Source of the DNA: Synergistales bacterium
GTDB taxonomy: Bacteria; Synergistota; Synergistia; Synergistales; 79-D21
Assembly (NCBI GenBank): GCA_015657435.1
Contig: JADLKH010000001.1
Span: 76,925-88,891, forward strand
DNA: 11,967 nucleotides
Direction of reading: 5' to 3'
Shown piece by piece: positions 6,175 to 11,967 of this stretch. The notes beneath the pieces were generated by a model. That model searched no databases, had not been told where the DNA came from, and saw only the letters and a program-made list of their open reading frames with translations. Numbering within the stretch: the first letter of the stretch is position 1; each line of letters starts with the position of its first letter. Both the position numbers and the translations under genes were made by a program.

Positions 6175-6574
6175 GCCGACCCCCCGGGACGCCGAATTTC
6201 CCCGTCCGCCTGAAACCTTACCGGCATGGGCTCTGGAAGAGGCGAAACCGTGGTGGGACCTGGACGACTTCAACCTGCTCGTCTGCGCCGAGCGTGCTTG
6301 CGGCAGGACTCTTGAACTCAAGAGGGTTCCTCTGACCGACAACCTGTGGGGACTGCACGTCGCACGGGGAGATCGTGCGCGCATTTACGTCAACAGCCTG
6401 CTTCCCCCTTTCTGGCAGCGTTTTGCGTGTTTCCATGAACTCTACCACCTTCTTTTCCACCCTCGGGGAGAGTCTTTCTGGGCAAAGACGGCGACCCCTC
6501 TTTCCAGCTTCGAATACCAGGCCGACCTTTTCGCCTGGGCCTGTATGCTCCCCGAGTGGCGGGAAGCGCAATGA
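6143..6574 (+). CDS. ImmA/IrrE-family zinc metallopeptidase
   Basis: This 143-residue protein of the DUF955 (ImmA/IrrE) family comprises zinc peptidases that cut XRE-type repressors after a stress signal. The active site FHELYH gives the HExxH zinc motif (His98, Glu99, His102), followed by the family's EYQADLFAWACMLP (124-137), where the acidic residues supply the third ligand and the end aligns with the usual A..LLMP. About 40 N-terminal residues are Pro/charge-rich and look disordered. The start is uncertain: ATG 6143 and ATG 6122 are both in frame, both inside the XRE gene, and both have weak ribosome sites. An AAAGGA at 6162-6167 has no in-frame start codon behind it. Expression is probably coupled to XRE translation. 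The TGA overlaps the radical SAM ATG (ATGA). The protein is short but the motif region is complete. Confidence 0.85.
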   Translation: MKAAKNERIPEPTPRDAEFPRPPETLPAWALEEAKPWWDLDDFNLLVCAERACGRTLELKRVPLTDNLWGLHVARGDRARIYVNSLLPPFWQRFACFHELYHLLFHPRGESFWAKTATPLSSFEYQADLFAWACMLPEWREAQ

Positions 6575-7566
6575 AACCCTTGAAATCCCTTCCCTTTTTC
6601 TTCGCCATGGCCGGCTGCAAGCGACATTGCGTCTATTGCGACCAGACCCGTATCACCGGGGAAACGTCCGCTCCGACACCGGAGGAAATCCGTCAGGTCC
6701 TGCGGCAGCAAACCGGACCTGTCGGAATCGGCTATTTTGGGGGGAGTTTCACCTGCCTACCGGCGGAACGAGTCGATTCCTTCCTTGAGGCGACCCGGGC
6801 CGCTCCGGCCGGGAGTTCCCTCCGATTTTCGACCCATCCCCTCTGCCTTTCACCGGAGATCCTGGGCCGCCTGAAAGACGCCACCCGCAAAGGTTGCCCC
6901 ATCGCCTGCGTGGAATTGGGAATCAGTTCCCTGGACGACGCGGTCCTCGAATCATGCGGCAGGGGATACTCCGGAGAACAGGCTCTGCAAGCCGTTGAGC
7001 GGCTGGCGAATGAAGGGTTCCCCGTGGGCGTCCAGCTCATGATCGGCCTTCCCGGACAGAACTTCGACTCCACTCTCGACGACCTGCAACGCCTTGCCCG
7101 CGTCAAGGGGCCGCGATCGATGGATCTGCGGCTTTACCCGTGCCTCGTGCTGCAGGGGACTCCTCTTGAAAGTCTTTGGAAATCGGGCCGGTATACCCCC
7201 CTCGACACCGAAACCGCCGCTCGGTGGGCCGGACACTTGCTGCTGGAAGCCCTGGGCCTGGGTTTCAACATCCTGCGGGTGGGGCTTGCCGAAACGACCG
7301 CCCTTTCCTCTTCGGTCATCGCCGGCCCTCACCATCCGGCCTTCGGCGAAATCGCATGGGGAGAATGCCTGGCACGGCTTTTGACCCGGAACTCCGCCGA
7401 AGGTCCCTGGATTGAACACCCGAATAGACGTTCTCTTTTCAAGGGACACGGAAAGAGAGGGCTTGAAAGACTGGCCGAGCTCTCGGGAAGAACGGTCGCC
7501 GAAGCGGCAGGGCACCTTTCCTTCTGGCCCTGCGTGAAGACATCACGGGGGAAAAGCCGCGGATGA
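6571..7566 (+). CDS. Elp3-like radical SAM protein (COG1243-like, no acetyltransferase domain)
   Basis: This 331-residue radical S-adenosylmethionine enzyme has Cys16, Cys20 and Cys23 (CKRHCVYC), which form the CxxxCxxC [4Fe-4S] site, followed by the SAM-binding GYFGGSF (54-60), ELGISSLDD (115-123), MIGLPGQ (157-163) and LYPCLVLQGTPLE (188-200). Wording such as MAGCKRHCVYCDQTRITGE and the GPHHPAFGE segment matches bacterial Elp3-like proteins often found in anaerobes. The lysine acetyltransferase half of true Elp3 is absent, and no SPASM-type extra cluster is visible. Substrate is unknown; tRNA or porphyrin-type chemistry are guesses only. An upstream in-frame GTG at 6556 exists, but ATG 6571, overlapping the ImmA stop (ATGA) and preceded by GGGAAG, is preferred. 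It is last in the CitG-XRE-ImmA run. Confidence 0.85.
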   Translation: MKPLKSLPFFFAMAGCKRHCVYCDQTRITGETSAPTPEEIRQVLRQQTGPVGIGYFGGSFTCLPAERVDSFLEATRAAPAGSSLRFSTHPLCLSPEILGRLKDATRKGCPIACVELGISSLDDAVLESCGRGYSGEQALQAVERLANEGFPVGVQLMIGLPGQNFDSTLDDLQRLARVKGPRSMDLRLYPCLVLQGTPLESLWKSGRYTPLDTETAARWAGHLLLEALGLGFNILRVGLAETTALSSSVIAGPHHPAFGEIAWGECLARLLTRNSAEGPWIEHPNRRSLFKGHGKRGLERLAELSGRTVAEAAGHLSFWPCVKTSRGKSRG

Positions 7567-7784
7567 AAGCAAGCGGAAGAGGAAAATGGACAAGAGGCGG
7601 TGCACAGAGAATAGCCAAACCTTTTACCGTTTCCTCGGAGGCACCGGGACAGGCGTGGCGGGTCAGTGACGATGTCAACCCTTGCTCGCATCGGCTTCTT
7701 TTTGGGTTTCCGCGTTCTTCATTCAACACCTTTTCGCGAAGCTCCCCGGCCGCCTGTCTTTAACCATTTCTTCAAAAATACCGG
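7567..7784. other. Intergenic stretch without a convincing gene
   Basis: Together with the promoter zone this makes 297 bases between the radical SAM stop and the RpiR gene. A 66-codon frame (7563-7763, plus) starts with ATGA overlap on the preceding stop but lacks a good ribosome site and any recognisable motif. Minus-strand frames here have no recognisable motif and run into the radical SAM gene. Two local folds can be drawn (CGGTGC 7598-7603 with GCACCG 7641-7646; GGGT...ACCC around 7660-7681), but they match no riboswitch I know. No tRNA cloverleaf is seen. Confidence 0.5.
7670..7703 (+). terminator. Weak possible terminator after the radical SAM gene
   Basis: CGATG (7670-7674) can pair with CATCG (7689-7693) around a 14-base loop, followed by GCTTCTTTTT (7694-7703). 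The T tract is real but the stem is only 5 bp, so this is a tentative end for the CitG-to-radical-SAM transcript. No better candidate exists before the next promoter. Confidence 0.2.
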
Positions 7785-7813
7785 TTGACAACTCCCGAAT
7801 CGAACTCTAAACT
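7785..7813 (+). promoter_or_regulatory. Strong sigma-70 type promoter of the RpiR gene
   Basis: TTGACA (7785-7790) matches the -35 consensus perfectly. A 17-base spacer leads to TAAACT (7808-7813), four of six for the -10. A start near 7820 leaves a 44-nt leader containing GGGAGG (about 7851-7856). Confidence 0.7.
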
Positions 7814-7863
7814 GAATGCCGTATACTTGACCTTTTGTTTAATCTAGCGGGAGGAATGCCGGG

Positions 7864-8733
7864 ATGGACAGCAACGATTTGCAGAAACTCATGAGAGAAA
7901 AGCTTGAGAACGTGCCCAACAAGGCCCGTCGCGTCATTGAATATCTTTTAACGAATACGAGGGAGGCGGCATTCCGTTCAATCGGGGAAGTTGCGGACCA
8001 ATTGGAGGTTTCAAAGGCCCAAATGGTCCGGGTTGCAAGACTTTTGGGTTTCACCGGCTACGCCGAGCTGAAGGACGCGCTCCAGGGAGCCATCCTCGAA
8101 CAGGTCAACCCGGCCGCCATGCTGGCGAAGGCCACGGTCATCCAGGAGGACTTGCCCGAATCCATCCACCGCATGGAACACGCCAACCTCGATGAAACCT
8201 GGAACCAGATGAAACCCGAGCTCGTGTCGGATTTCTGCAGGATCATCCAGGAGGCACGTTGCGTTTACTGCCTGGGATGGGGAATCTCGAGTCTCGTCGC
8301 CGACTCGTGCATGATGCGCCTACGGGTGCTCGGCATCACCTCCATGCTCATGCAGCGAAGCGGCCTGGCCCTGCTCGAACAGGCAAGGGCAGTTGGGAAA
8401 AAAGATGTGGTCATCGTCTGCGAACTGCCCAGCTATGCCGTCGAAGTCACCGAGACGGTCGAACGCTGCGCTGCCCAGGGAGCCACCATCATCACGATCA
8501 CGGACAGTCTTGCGGCACCCGTCTGCCGCTTTGCGACGCTTTCCCTTTTCACGAGCGCAGCCAGCCCGACCTTCGGGAGCAGCGTGATCGGCCCTCTTTT
8601 CCTCATCCATGTGCTCACCTCCGTCCTCGCCGTCGCCATGGGCCAAAAAGCAAAAACCGCCCTGGAAGAACAGGCTGCTTTCCTCCACGATTCACGCTAT
8701 TTCCATCCTGCTTTCGGCCTGCGCTATTCCTGA
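7864..8733 (+). CDS. MurR/RpiR-family transcriptional regulator (HTH plus SIS domain)
   Basis: This 289-residue regulator of the RpiR family represses or activates sugar and amino-sugar genes in response to a phosphosugar. The N-terminal HTH_6 domain spans residues 1-77: VPNKARRVIEYLLTN, then the helix-turn-helix IGEVADQLEVSKAQMVRVARLLGF at 40-63. The SIS sugar-phosphate domain spans about 128-262: VYCLGWGISSLVADS (134-148), DVVIVCELPSYAVEV (181-195) and TIITITDSLAAPVC (208-221). Length is normal. In the SIS loop the usual run of Ser/Thr around the phosphate site is only partly kept (GWGISS), so ligand identity is open. The ribosome site GGGAGG is 7 to 12 bases before ATG. No sugar kinase, isomerase or transporter gene is adjacent, so the targets lie elsewhere. 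It is a single-gene transcript between its own promoter and a hairpin. Confidence 0.9.
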   Translation: MDSNDLQKLMREKLENVPNKARRVIEYLLTNTREAAFRSIGEVADQLEVSKAQMVRVARLLGFTGYAELKDALQGAILEQVNPAAMLAKATVIQEDLPESIHRMEHANLDETWNQMKPELVSDFCRIIQEARCVYCLGWGISSLVADSCMMRLRVLGITSMLMQRSGLALLEQARAVGKKDVVIVCELPSYAVEVTETVERCAAQGATIITITDSLAAPVCRFATLSLFTSAASPTFGSSVIGPLFLIHVLTSVLAVAMGQKAKTALEEQAAFLHDSRYFHPAFGLRYS

Positions 8734-8751
8734 AAAGAGCATCACTTTTAA

Positions 8752-8784
8752 TGAGAGGGGCCCCTGAAACAGGGGCCCCTCTCA
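8752..8784. terminator. Perfect 15-bp hairpin between convergent RpiR and asd genes
   Basis: TGAGAGGGGCCCCTG (8752-8766) pairs perfectly with 8770-8784 around an AAA loop. It lies 18 bases after the RpiR stop and 22 bases from the asd stop. Neither side has a long T tract (GACTCTTCCGTTT on plus, TTAAAAGTGAT on minus), but the very stable stem likely serves both transcripts. Each arm also contains the self-complementary 10-mer AGGGGCCCCT, so alternative folds are possible. Confidence 0.75.
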
Positions 8785-8806
8785 GACTCTTCCGTTTCCT
8801 CTTCGC

Positions 8807-9814
8807 TCACTTCAGTTGCCCGGATGACAGGAGCGCTTCCGCGATCTGGACCGCGTTCAGGGCGGCGCCTTTTCGGAGGTTATCCGCGACGACCCATAGG
8901 GCAAGCCCCCGGCTCGATCCCGTATCCCGCCGTATTCTCCCCACGTGCACGGCGTCGGAACCGGCCGCCTCCAGGGCGGTGGGGAATCGTCCCGAGACCG
9001 CATCATCCACCAGGTTGACCCCCGGCGCGTTCCGCAGGATCTCCCGGGCCCTTTCCGGGGAGAGGGAGGTCCGGAAAACCGCCGTAATCGCCTCGGAATG
9101 CCCACGAAAAACCGGGACCCTGACGGTCGTGCAGCTGACGGACAGATCGGGAAGCCCGAGAATCTTGCGCGATTCGTTCACCATTTTCCATTCTTCCTGC
9201 GAAATCCCCTCGCTGTCAAAGGAACCGATCTGGGGAATGGCATTGAAGGCAATCGGCCGGGGATAGACTTTCGGCTCGAAGCTTCCTCCTGAAAGCAAAG
9301 CCAGGGCCCCTTCCCGCAACTCTTCCAAAGCCCTGATCCCGGTTCCCGACACCGACTGGAAGGTCACCGCGTTAAAGGATTCAAGCTCCGCTTCCCTATG
9401 CAGAGGAAAAAGTGCAACCAGCGCCTGGATCGTGGCGCAATTCGGGTTCGCGATAATCCCCTTCTGTTTCGATAATTCGTGCCCATTCACCTCCGGGACG
9501 ATGAGAGGGACATCCTGGGCCATCCGCCAGGCGGAACTGTTGTCGACGACGATCGTTCCCTTCTCGGCAGCCACCGGTGCCCAGTTCTCGGAAGCAGCGC
9601 TTCCAGCCGAAAAAAGCGCAAGGTCGACTCCGTCGAAGGCGGTTTTCTCCACCTCGCGTACCGTGCACTCACGCCCCTTGAAAAGGAGTTTTTTCCCGGC
9701 GCTTTTGGCAGATGCCAGAGGAATCAGCTCCTCAACCGGAAAATTCCTCTGCTCCAGCACCGAAAGCATTTCCCGCCCCACAAGCCCTGTTGCCCCTAAT
9801 ACCGCGACTTTCAT
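8807..9814 (-). CDS. asd: Aspartate-semialdehyde dehydrogenase
   Basis: This 335-residue cytoplasmic enzyme reduces aspartyl-4-phosphate to aspartate-4-semialdehyde with NADPH, the branch point to lysine/diaminopimelate, methionine and threonine. The N-terminal nucleotide fold has GATGLVG (7-13). The nucleophile is Cys126 in ANPNCATIQ. QSVSGTG (153-159) and RVPVFRGHSEA, with proposed general-base His239, follow. The C-terminal VVADNLRKGAALNAVQIAE segment is characteristic. Length and all key residues are normal. ATG overlaps the aspartokinase stop (ATGA), so the two enzymes of consecutive steps are probably translationally coupled. It is the last gene of the thrB-lysC-asd operon. Confidence 0.95.
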   Translation of the reverse strand: MKVAVLGATGLVGREMLSVLEQRNFPVEELIPLASAKSAGKKLLFKGRECTVREVEKTAFDGVDLALFSAGSAASENWAPVAAEKGTIVVDNSSAWRMAQDVPLIVPEVNGHELSKQKGIIANPNCATIQALVALFPLHREAELESFNAVTFQSVSGTGIRALEELREGALALLSGGSFEPKVYPRPIAFNAIPQIGSFDSEGISQEEWKMVNESRKILGLPDLSVSCTTVRVPVFRGHSEAITAVFRTSLSPERAREILRNAPGVNLVDDAVSGRFPTALEAAGSDAVHVGRIRRDTGSSRGLALWVVADNLRKGAALNAVQIAEALLSSGQLK

Positions 9815-11031
9815 TCCTGCCCCTCCTCTTCGATGAAGGCACGGTGAAGGGCTCTGGCTGCATCATCCAGCCTGTCGAGGGCAACGACGCACGTGATCGA
9901 TACCGATGATGACGCGATCATGTCAAGGTTGATCCCTTCCCGCGCCAATACCGAGAACATCTTGCCGGGAACGTCGACATGATTGGCGATGCCCGCTCCA
10001 ACGATCGACACGCGACCCACTTCGACGTCAAAATTAACCCCTTGGGCGTCGATTTCCCTCGCGACCTCGCGACAGGCGTCGATCGCTTCCCCCAGAAGCC
10101 CCTTCTTCACCAGGAAGGCGATATCGTTCACCTGTCCCCTCATCGTGCTCTGGATGATCATTTCCACGGTGATCCCCCGCTCCGCAAGTCCGACGAAAAG
10201 CCTTGCCGCGATCCCTGGAACATCCGGAACCCCCAGAACGGCAACCTTCGCCACTCCCCGATCGGGAACCACCGCCCGGACAACAAGGTCTTCCCTGACG
10301 CACTGTTCCTGCACTCTCGTTCCTCCTCCCGGATGAAAGCTGGACAAAACAGCCACCGGCACTCGATACTTGGCGGCCACTTCGACACTCCTGGCCTGCA
10401 TCACCTTTGCCCCGAGGACCGCCATTTCCAGGCACTCTTCGTAACTGAGGCAATCGATGAGGCGAGCCGCGGGGACCCTGTTCGGATCGGCGGAAAAGAT
10501 CCCGTCAACGTCCGTATAGATCAGGCAATCTTCTGCATTCAGGGCTGCGGCAAGGGCAACCGCCGTGAGATCGGACCCGCCTCTGCCGAGAGTCAGGACT
10601 TCCCCCCCGGCTCCGAGCCCCTGGAATCCCGCCACGATGGCGCATTCTCCCCTTTTGAACCCCTCGGCGATTCCCGTCGGATCGATCGAGGAAATCCTGC
10701 CGTCCATGCACATCCCCTGGGCCTGAATGCCGGCCTGGGCTCCCGTATAGGATCGGGCGGGTATCCCCAGGTCCTGGAGCGCGAGCGAGAAAAGGGCAGC
10801 GCTCTGCTGTTCCCCCGAAGCAAGCAACTGATCCATTTCCCGCCTGTTCATGGCGCAGGAGACCTCGCCCGCCAAGCCCAGAAGGCCTTCCGTGGTTTTC
10901 CCCATCGCCGAGACGACCACCGCAATCGAGGTCCCATTCCGAGCTTCCTCGGCCGCAATCCTCGCGGAGGACCGTATTCTTTCTGCGGTCGCCAGAGAAC
11001 TGCCGCCGAATTTCATCACTTTCGTCGTCAT
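9811..11031 (-). CDS. lysC: Aspartokinase (monofunctional, lysine-sensitive type)
   Basis: This 406-residue enzyme phosphorylates aspartate with ATP, the first committed step to lysine, threonine and methionine. The amino-acid kinase domain covers residues 1-235: KFGGSS (7-12), SAMGKTT, TLGRGGSDLTA (147-157) and YTDVDGIFSADP. Two ACT domains follow (about 258-335 and 340-406): LGVPDVPGIAARLF and VPGKMFSVLAREGINLDMIASS, the usual allosteric sites for lysine and/or threonine. The frame stays open 55 codons further upstream, but those codons lie inside thrB and look random. ATG 11031 has an excellent ribosome site and starts the conserved KFGGSS segment at the right distance. It begins 4 bases after the thrB stop and overlaps asd by ATGA. 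An in-frame internal GTG with a strong ribosome site at codon 240 suggests a separate regulatory beta subunit. Confidence 0.95.
   Translation of the reverse strand: MTTKVMKFGGSSLATAERIRSSARIAAEEARNGTSIAVVVSAMGKTTEGLLGLAGEVSCAMNRREMDQLLASGEQQSAALFSLALQDLGIPARSYTGAQAGIQAQGMCMDGRISSIDPTGIAEGFKRGECAIVAGFQGLGAGGEVLTLGRGGSDLTAVALAAALNAEDCLIYTDVDGIFSADPNRVPAARLIDCLSYEECLEMAVLGAKVMQARSVEVAAKYRVPVAVLSSFHPGGGTRVQEQCVREDLVVRAVVPDRGVAKVAVLGVPDVPGIAARLFVGLAERGITVEMIIQSTMRGQVNDIAFLVKKGLLGEAIDACREVAREIDAQGVNFDVEVGRVSIVGAGIANHVDVPGKMFSVLAREGINLDMIASSSVSITCVVALDRLDDAARALHRAFIEEEGQE
10312..10330 (-). promoter_or_regulatory. Internal translation start inside lysC (candidate beta subunit)
   Basis: On the minus strand GGGAGGAGGA (10330-10321) is followed after 6 bases by an in-frame GTG (10314-10312), codon 240 of lysC. 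Initiation there would yield a 167-residue protein (9811-10314) containing exactly the two ACT domains. Bacillus subtilis aspartokinase II and Corynebacterium LysC make such beta subunits from internal starts at similar positions. Part of the site is forced by Gly-Gly codons, so function is inferred. Confidence 0.45.
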
Positions 11032-11035
11032 TTCG

Positions 11036-11045
11036 TCACCCCCTC
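11036..11045 (-). promoter_or_regulatory. lysC ribosome binding site overlapping the thrB stop
   Basis: GAGGGGGTGA (11045-11036) closely matches the anti-Shine-Dalgarno complement and ends 4 bases before the lysC ATG. Its final TGA is the thrB stop codon. This fixes the lysC start and predicts that ribosomes ending thrB help start lysC. Confidence 0.7.
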
Positions 11046-11956
11046 GCCCTTGCCCCCTGCATATCCGTGTCAAGGACGAAAAACCGCGATCGTACGCCGC
11101 TTTCCGAAAAAGCCTGGCACATGGCGATCGCCACGCGTTGCGGATTACCGCGGGAAAAGGCGAGCATGCTCGGACCCGAGCCGCTGATCGCGACACCCAG
11201 GCATTCAGGGATTTTCTTCATGCGGGCCAGAATCGCCTCGCCTCCGGGGAAAAGCCTTGCCCGAAACTGCTGGTGAAGCCGATCCTCCATGGCGAACATC
11301 AGGTTTTCCCAGTTGCCGGTCGCCCAGGAAGCGGCAAAGAGCGCTGCACGGCTCAGGTTGAATACCGCCTCCCCAAGAGAGACCTCGCGAGGCAAAGCAT
11401 CGCGGGCATCGTGGGTGAGAACCTTGAAGTCGGGAACCGCAACCACAGCACTCATTCCCACCGGCATTGCCGGAAGCCTCACGTAACGGACCTCCGAACC
11501 GTTCCAGCAGCTCACGACCATTCCCCCGACGAGACATGGAACGGCATTATCCGGATGTCCTTCCAGTTCGGTCGCCAGGGTAAGCAACGCTTCCGTATCC
11601 AGAATCTTGTCCCTGAAAGCGTTCGCGATCAGAATTCCTCCAACGACTGCGGTTGCTGAACTCCCAAGGCCGCGTCCCAGAGGAATCGCGTTGATCGATC
11701 TCAACCGGAGCCCCTGGGCCGGCTGCCCCCACTTCCTGCAGGCATACTCGTAACTTTTTATCAGGAGGTTTGCCGAGGGTTGGGCCAAGTCCGGCGAACC
11801 TTCCCCGATAACCTCGATCTCGTATCGGTGATCTTCGAGGGTTTCCAGCACTTCCACATCGTTGTACAGGGAAAGGGCAAGCCCCATGGTGTCGAAACCC
11901 GAACCCAGATTCGCGCTGGTCGCCGGCAGCCTGAGGCTCAACAGGGGCCGGTTCAT
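11036..11956 (-). CDS. thrB: Homoserine kinase
   Basis: This 306-residue GHMP-superfamily kinase phosphorylates homoserine to O-phosphohomoserine, the substrate of threonine synthase. Motif 1 is PATSANLGSGFDTMGLAL (11-28), the ATP loop is PLGRGLGSSATA (92-103), EGHPDNAVPCLVGG (132-145) is the homoserine/phosphate region, and the C-terminal motif is ISGSGPSMLAF. Length is normal. ATG at 11956 is preceded by GAGGCG and also sits in an ATGA, so an upstream gene could end at 11953. The gene leads lysC by 4 bases. Homoserine dehydrogenase or threonine synthase would be the natural upstream neighbours, but neither is in the window. Confidence 0.95.
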   Translation of the reverse strand: MNRPLLSLRLPATSANLGSGFDTMGLALSLYNDVEVLETLEDHRYEIEVIGEGSPDLAQPSANLLIKSYEYACRKWGQPAQGLRLRSINAIPLGRGLGSSATAVVGGILIANAFRDKILDTEALLTLATELEGHPDNAVPCLVGGMVVSCWNGSEVRYVRLPAMPVGMSAVVAVPDFKVLTHDARDALPREVSLGEAVFNLSRAALFAASWATGNWENLMFAMEDRLHQQFRARLFPGGEAILARMKKIPECLGVAISGSGPSMLAFSRGNPQRVAIAMCQAFSESGVRSRFFVLDTDMQGARARG

Positions 11957-11967
11957 GAAAGCGCCTC
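11953..11967 (-). other. Possible last codons of an upstream gene, cut by the window edge
   Basis: Reading GAG GCG CTT TCA TGA gives a frame that would end in ATGA overlap with thrB, as lysC and asd do. Fifteen bases cannot identify a gene. It is listed only because the operon's other junction of this kind makes it plausible. Confidence 0.25.

Noticed and set aside
5803..6574. Remnant prophage or integrative element around XRE/ImmA
   Set aside because: No integrase, excisionase, attachment-site repeats, structural genes or tRNA target are visible. Flanking genes are metabolic and similar in composition.
7439..7729. Minus-strand frame in the spacer before RpiR
   Set aside because: It begins at a GTG with only a weak ribosome site, runs into the antisense of the radical SAM gene and has no recognisable motif.
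6571..7763. Radical SAM enzyme plus downstream small frame as a peptide-maturation (RiPP) pair
   Set aside because: The enzyme lacks a SPASM-type extension, the small frame has one Cys near its middle and one near its end with no leader/core pattern, and no exporter or peptide-binding domain is present.
7567..7784. Riboswitch or tRNA in the spacer
   Set aside because: I compared it by eye with cobalamin, glycine, lysine, c-di-GMP and TPP consensus elements and with a cloverleaf. None fits, and the only folds are short stems.
8259..9266. 335-codon plus-strand frame spanning the end of RpiR and the antisense of asd
   Set aside because: It crosses the terminator hairpin and two real genes. The translation is Arg/Pro/Ser-rich without motifs.
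9979..11187. 402-codon plus-strand reading frame antisense to lysC
   Set aside because: It lies opposite a clear aspartokinase. The translation is rich in Arg/His/Pro/Gly with no family motifs, as expected for a shadow frame in GC-rich DNA.
11032..11196. 55-codon N-terminal extension of aspartokinase
   Set aside because: It overlaps thrB in another frame, has no conserved residues, and the strong ribosome site points to ATG 11031.

Overview
The window is a GC-rich, gene-dense bacterial chromosomal segment with at least twelve protein genes plus one truncated at the left edge. There are no rRNA or tRNA genes, insertion sequences, CRISPR arrays or phage structural genes. Gene style (many 4-base ATGA overlaps, strong GGAGG-type ribosome sites, a Bacillus-like aspartokinase, peptide/amino-acid and anaerobe-type genes such as an orphan CitG and an Elp3-like radical SAM protein) suggests an anaerobic, amino-acid-using bacterium. 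Synergistota is my best guess and a Firmicutes-type anaerobe the alternative. This is inference from flavour, not from a marker gene.

Layout, left to right. (1) 1-456, plus strand: the end of an L-asparaginase. It converges on a TauE/SafE permease gene (555-1307, minus) across a shared hairpin. (2) Divergent from the permease is a small PPC/DUF296 gene (1376-1801, plus). Its stop codon interlocks with the stop of the opposing YbaK/EbsC gene in a CTAG. Its rho-independent terminator lies inside the YbaK coding region. (3) 1798-4819, minus: an operon of DtxR-family metalloregulator, soluble lytic transglycosylase and YbaK/EbsC tRNA-editing deacylase, read from a good sigma-70 type promoter (TTGACT-17-GATACT) that carries a direct repeat. 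(4) 4897-7566, plus: a tight four-gene run of CitG-like triphosphoribosyl-dephospho-CoA synthase, XRE repressor, ImmA/IrrE zinc peptidase and Elp3-like radical SAM protein. (5) About 300 bases without a convincing gene lead into a strong promoter (TTGACA-17-TAAACT) and a lone MurR/RpiR regulator (7864-8733). (6) 8807-11956, minus: the aspartate-pathway operon thrB-lysC-asd. It is translationally coupled throughout, probably continues upstream beyond the right edge, and converges on the RpiR gene at a perfect 15-bp hairpin.

How the genes work together. Aspartokinase and aspartate-semialdehyde dehydrogenase are the first two steps from aspartate toward lysine, threonine and methionine, and homoserine kinase feeds threonine. 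The asparaginase (aspartate supply) is in the same window but is not linked to that operon. XRE and ImmA look like a repressor/protease pair of the ImmR-ImmA type, but here they sit among metabolic genes with no integrase or other mobile gene in view. That cassette (CitG, XRE, ImmA, radical SAM) is the least ordinary part of the window and the best candidate for an uncharacterised functional unit. I do not see firm evidence for a wholly new system. Most of the rest is recognisable housekeeping.
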